Shown one piece after another: positions 7,702 through 9,827 of a stretch of DNA of 9,827 nt; position 1 is the first letter of the stretch, and the number at the start of each line of letters is the position of its first letter. Below the pieces are notes generated by a model. The model had not been told where the DNA came from. It saw only the letters and a list, made by a program, of their open reading frames with translations, and ran no database searches. The position numbers and the translations under genes are program-made. This DNA is from an uncultured Odoribacter sp. (GTDB taxonomy: Bacteria; Bacteroidota; Bacteroidia; Bacteroidales; Marinifilaceae), in the NCBI GenBank assembly GCA_947176455.1, contig CAMWQQ010000045.1, positions 1 to 9,827 on the forward strand, read 5' to 3'.

Positions 7702-9827
7702 GCGTTTATGGTAGATTACATAATAGAGCAATGGGATAAAGAACAGGCTGACAATCGTCCCAACACTCATGCCGATAATGATGGTAAGCGACAACGGATA
7801 TTGCAGGTCCGACCCCATATCCACCCGGTTCAAGAATGGAGCAATAGCCAATATGGTCGTCAACGAAGTCATGATAATCGGCTTTAAGCGGCTGTGACCT
7901 CCCGTAAAAACAGCTCTCAGCAAGGGCATGCCGCTTCTGCGCAAACGGTTGATCGTATCCACCTTGAGTATCGAATCATTGATAATGATACCGCTCATCA
8001 CGACAAGACCGATCATCGACATGATGTTCAGACTCTCGCCAAACAGCCAGAGCCCCAACAAAACGAAGAAAATATCGACCACGATTTCCGACAAAATGAT
8101 AAGCGGTTGTATGACACTTTCAAACTGTGCAGCCAAGATAAAATAAAGCAACGCAACAGCGACCAACAAAATCACTATCAACTCCCGTATCGTTTCACGA
8201 CTGGAAAAATATTCTCCCGTGAAAGTCACAAAAAAGTCCTTGTCCTCCTTAACAACTTCTTCCACAATCTCCATAACTTGACTCACCTCCCGGTCGTCCA
8301 CATCAAGCACCACCGGATAATAATCTCCCCCGCTTCCGGAATAAAGTTTTTTAAAATCCTCTCCTTTTGTTTCACGTATCACCATAGAAAGAGGGATTTC
8401 GACGCCATTGCGATTGCGCACCTTACCGGATAAAATATCCGAAGCCTCGGCTCGCGTATCCCCCGTCGTCACGGGTACGGAGTAACCGCCTTGATTAATC
8501 CGGAACAACGTATTCTGGCTGATGATATTTTTCATCTTCCCGTAAATATTGCTAAATGAAATTTCATGAACCGCCATCGCCTCCACATCCGCGATGTAAC
8601 GAATGTTCTGTTCCAGCACGGCGGGAGAAATCTGCACGTCGGGCAAAGCTTTTTCTATCTTATCAATCACACGGGTCACTTGTTCTACCGTTGGCGATTG
8701 TCCTTCCTTACTATGCAACTGGGCAACGAGAGTACTCCCCTTCTCTGCAAATATCATATTAAAGATATTGCCGGACACCTGGAATGAAAACTGAGCCTTC
8801 GGATAATTCAAGGTCATATATTCCGAAATCACCCGTTCTGCCCGCTCCAAAGCCTCCGCATCCCTGGCTTTAATATAAATCACGCTTTCGGAAGGGGTTA
8901 TCTCCCGGGTATGCGACATTAAAAACTGCTGAACACCGACCATCGAGGTCGTTTGCAACACAAGGCTGTCCACCTGCGACAACAACTGATAAACCCGCAA
9001 ATCATTTTCCTCCAATGAGATGCCACTATTCCAATCAATCGTCAGCATCGTATCGTCATGCGATATCTCAGGCAGACGGCTCTTCTCCACCATGGGGTAA
9101 ACGAAATAAGCAAGCGGAACGAGCAACACGAAACAGACCATCACCCATTTTGCATGACGCAACGTCCACTTCAAACCAATTTCATACGGACGATAATAGT
9201 CAAACGTTAAAAATTTGGCGATGAAGCGATTCTCCGTATGCGAGGACAACTTGCGATACATCAGATAAAAATAAACCGGAAGAACAAGAACCGACACGAA
9301 CAGCGAGGCAAACAAAGCTACCGTCACCGCCATGGCCTGGTCGTAAAAAAGCGCCCCCGCCGTGCCGCTTAAAAAGATTAACGGCAAAAAGACCGAACAG
9401 GTGGTCAGCACGCTACTCAGCATCGGGGTAAAAACCTCTCCGACCGCCTTGGCGATAGAATCCCGGAGTTCCGCTCCCGATTTCCACTTCTGGAATATAT
9501 TGTCTATGACGATAATCGAATTGTCAACCATCATCCCCGTACCGAGAATCAATCCCGAAAGCGATATGATATTCAACGATATGTTCAGCACATAAAAAAC
9601 CAGCAACGTGACAAGAAGCGACAAGGGTATGGTGATAACAATCAAAACCGGAGAACGCAAATCCTTCATGAACAAGAAAATGATTAATGCAGCCAAGATT
9701 GCGCCTATCAATAGATTATTGTTCAAATTATCTATCGAATAAGTCAACAACTTAGTCTGATCCCGGGGCAATTCAAAACGGATATCTGGATGCTCCTTCT
9801 CCAATGTGGCAATCAGCACATTTATGC
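7699..9827 (-). CDS. RND-family efflux permease, first of a tandem pair (5' end off window)
   Basis: AcrB-like inner-membrane pump subunit, open at the right edge. About 709 codons are visible, so roughly 320 N-terminal residues (TM1 and most of the first porter region) are missing. The reading frame continues upstream of the GTG at 9817-9819, so that codon is internal. Numbering from it: TM2 at about 34-51, TM3 at 55-78, TM4 at 83-107, TM5-TM6 at about 130-188, TM7 at about 223-242, second porter region to about 540, TM8-TM12 at about 546-703. TM4 reads GTGMMVDNSIIVIDNI: D99 matches AcrB Asp407, while N100 replaces Asp408, a VDN variant found in many RND pumps. TM10 reads GIIINDSILKVDTINRL, where AcrB Lys940 aligns with Ile613. 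The pattern fits the hydrophobe/amphiphile (HAE1-like) group better than metal pumps. It overlaps the second permease by one base, so they should be made together. Substrate unknown. Confidence 0.92.
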   Translation of the reverse strand, partial: INVLIATLEKEHPDIRFELPRDQTKLLTYSIDNLNNNLLIGAILAALIIFLFMKDLRSPVLIVITIPLSLLVTLLVFYVLNISLNIISLSGLILGTGMMVDNSIIVIDNIFQKWKSGAELRDSIAKAVGEVFTPMLSSVLTTCSVFLPLIFLSGTAGALFYDQAMAVTVALFASLFVSVLVLPVYFYLMYRKLSSHTENRFIAKFLTFDYYRPYEIGLKWTLRHAKWVMVCFVLLVPLAYFVYPMVEKSRLPEISHDDTMLTIDWNSGISLEENDLRVYQLLSQVDSLVLQTTSMVGVQQFLMSHTREITPSESVIYIKARDAEALERAERVISEYMTLNYPKAQFSFQVSGNIFNMIFAEKGSTLVAQLHSKEGQSPTVEQVTRVIDKIEKALPDVQISPAVLEQNIRYIADVEAMAVHEISFSNIYGKMKNIISQNTLFRINQGGYSVPVTTGDTRAEASDILSGKVRNRNGVEIPLSMVIRETKGEDFKKLYSGSGGDYYPVVLDVDDREVSQVMEIVEEVVKEDKDFFVTFTGEYFSSRETIRELIVILLVAVALLYFILAAQFESVIQPLIILSEIVVDIFFVLLGLWLFGESLNIMSMIGLVVMSGIIINDSILKVDTINRLRRSGMPLLRAVFTGGHSRLKPIIMTSLTTILAIAPFLNRVDMGSDLQYPLSLTIIIGMSVGTIVSLFFIPLLYYVIYHKR

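Noticed and set aside
7894..8433. Plus-strand open frame of 179 codons, rich in His, Gln and Asn
   Set aside because: Antisense to the transmembrane and porter codons of the first RND permease; the odd composition follows from reading those codons backwards.
9817..9819. GTG as a possible start codon of the first RND permease
   Set aside because: The frame stays open upstream to the window edge, and starting here would remove TM1 and the first porter region.
7699..9827. Heavy-metal (CusA/CzcA-like) RND pump
   Set aside because: TM4 lacks the Asp/Glu pattern of the metal-exporting group and instead reads VDNS, as in drug/amphiphile-type pumps.

Overview
This window comes from a member of the Bacteroidota, most likely a gut Bacteroidales. 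The support is a TAnnTTTG-type promoter element ahead of the one gene that follows a real intergenic gap, AT-rich start regions without Shine-Dalgarno sequences, and two lipoproteins of a transglutaminase-like type that I associate with Bacteroidales. Genus cannot be fixed from the sequence.

All five genes lie on the minus strand, so transcription runs from high to low coordinates. At the right is a 5'-truncated RND-family inner-membrane permease (7699-9827). It overlaps by one base (TGATG) with a second, divergent RND permease (4433-7699). After 34 bp comes a lipoprotein of 616 residues (2548-4398), and after another 22 bp a paralogous lipoprotein of 615 residues (678-2525). A 117 bp gap with a probable promoter separates this run from mazG (1-560), a nucleotide pyrophosphohydrolase gene cut off at its 3' end by the window edge.

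The four right-hand genes look like one operon: two RND permeases that may act together, as in MdtB/MdtC-like heteromeric pumps, followed by two envelope lipoproteins. A periplasmic adaptor and a TolC-like outer-membrane protein would be expected upstream, beyond position 9827, but are not visible. The lipoproteins share one architecture: lipobox, helical N-terminal region, transglutaminase/papain-like core, a middle beta-rich region, and a C-terminal discoidin-like region. The downstream copy keeps the Cys and His expected of a transglutaminase core. The upstream copy has lost both, so the pair looks like one possible enzyme and one non-catalytic partner.

The most notable points are this paralog divergence, the permease pair with unusual proton-relay residues, and an insertion of about 60 residues in the second permease. 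No mobile element, CRISPR array, RNA gene or long non-coding stretch was seen.
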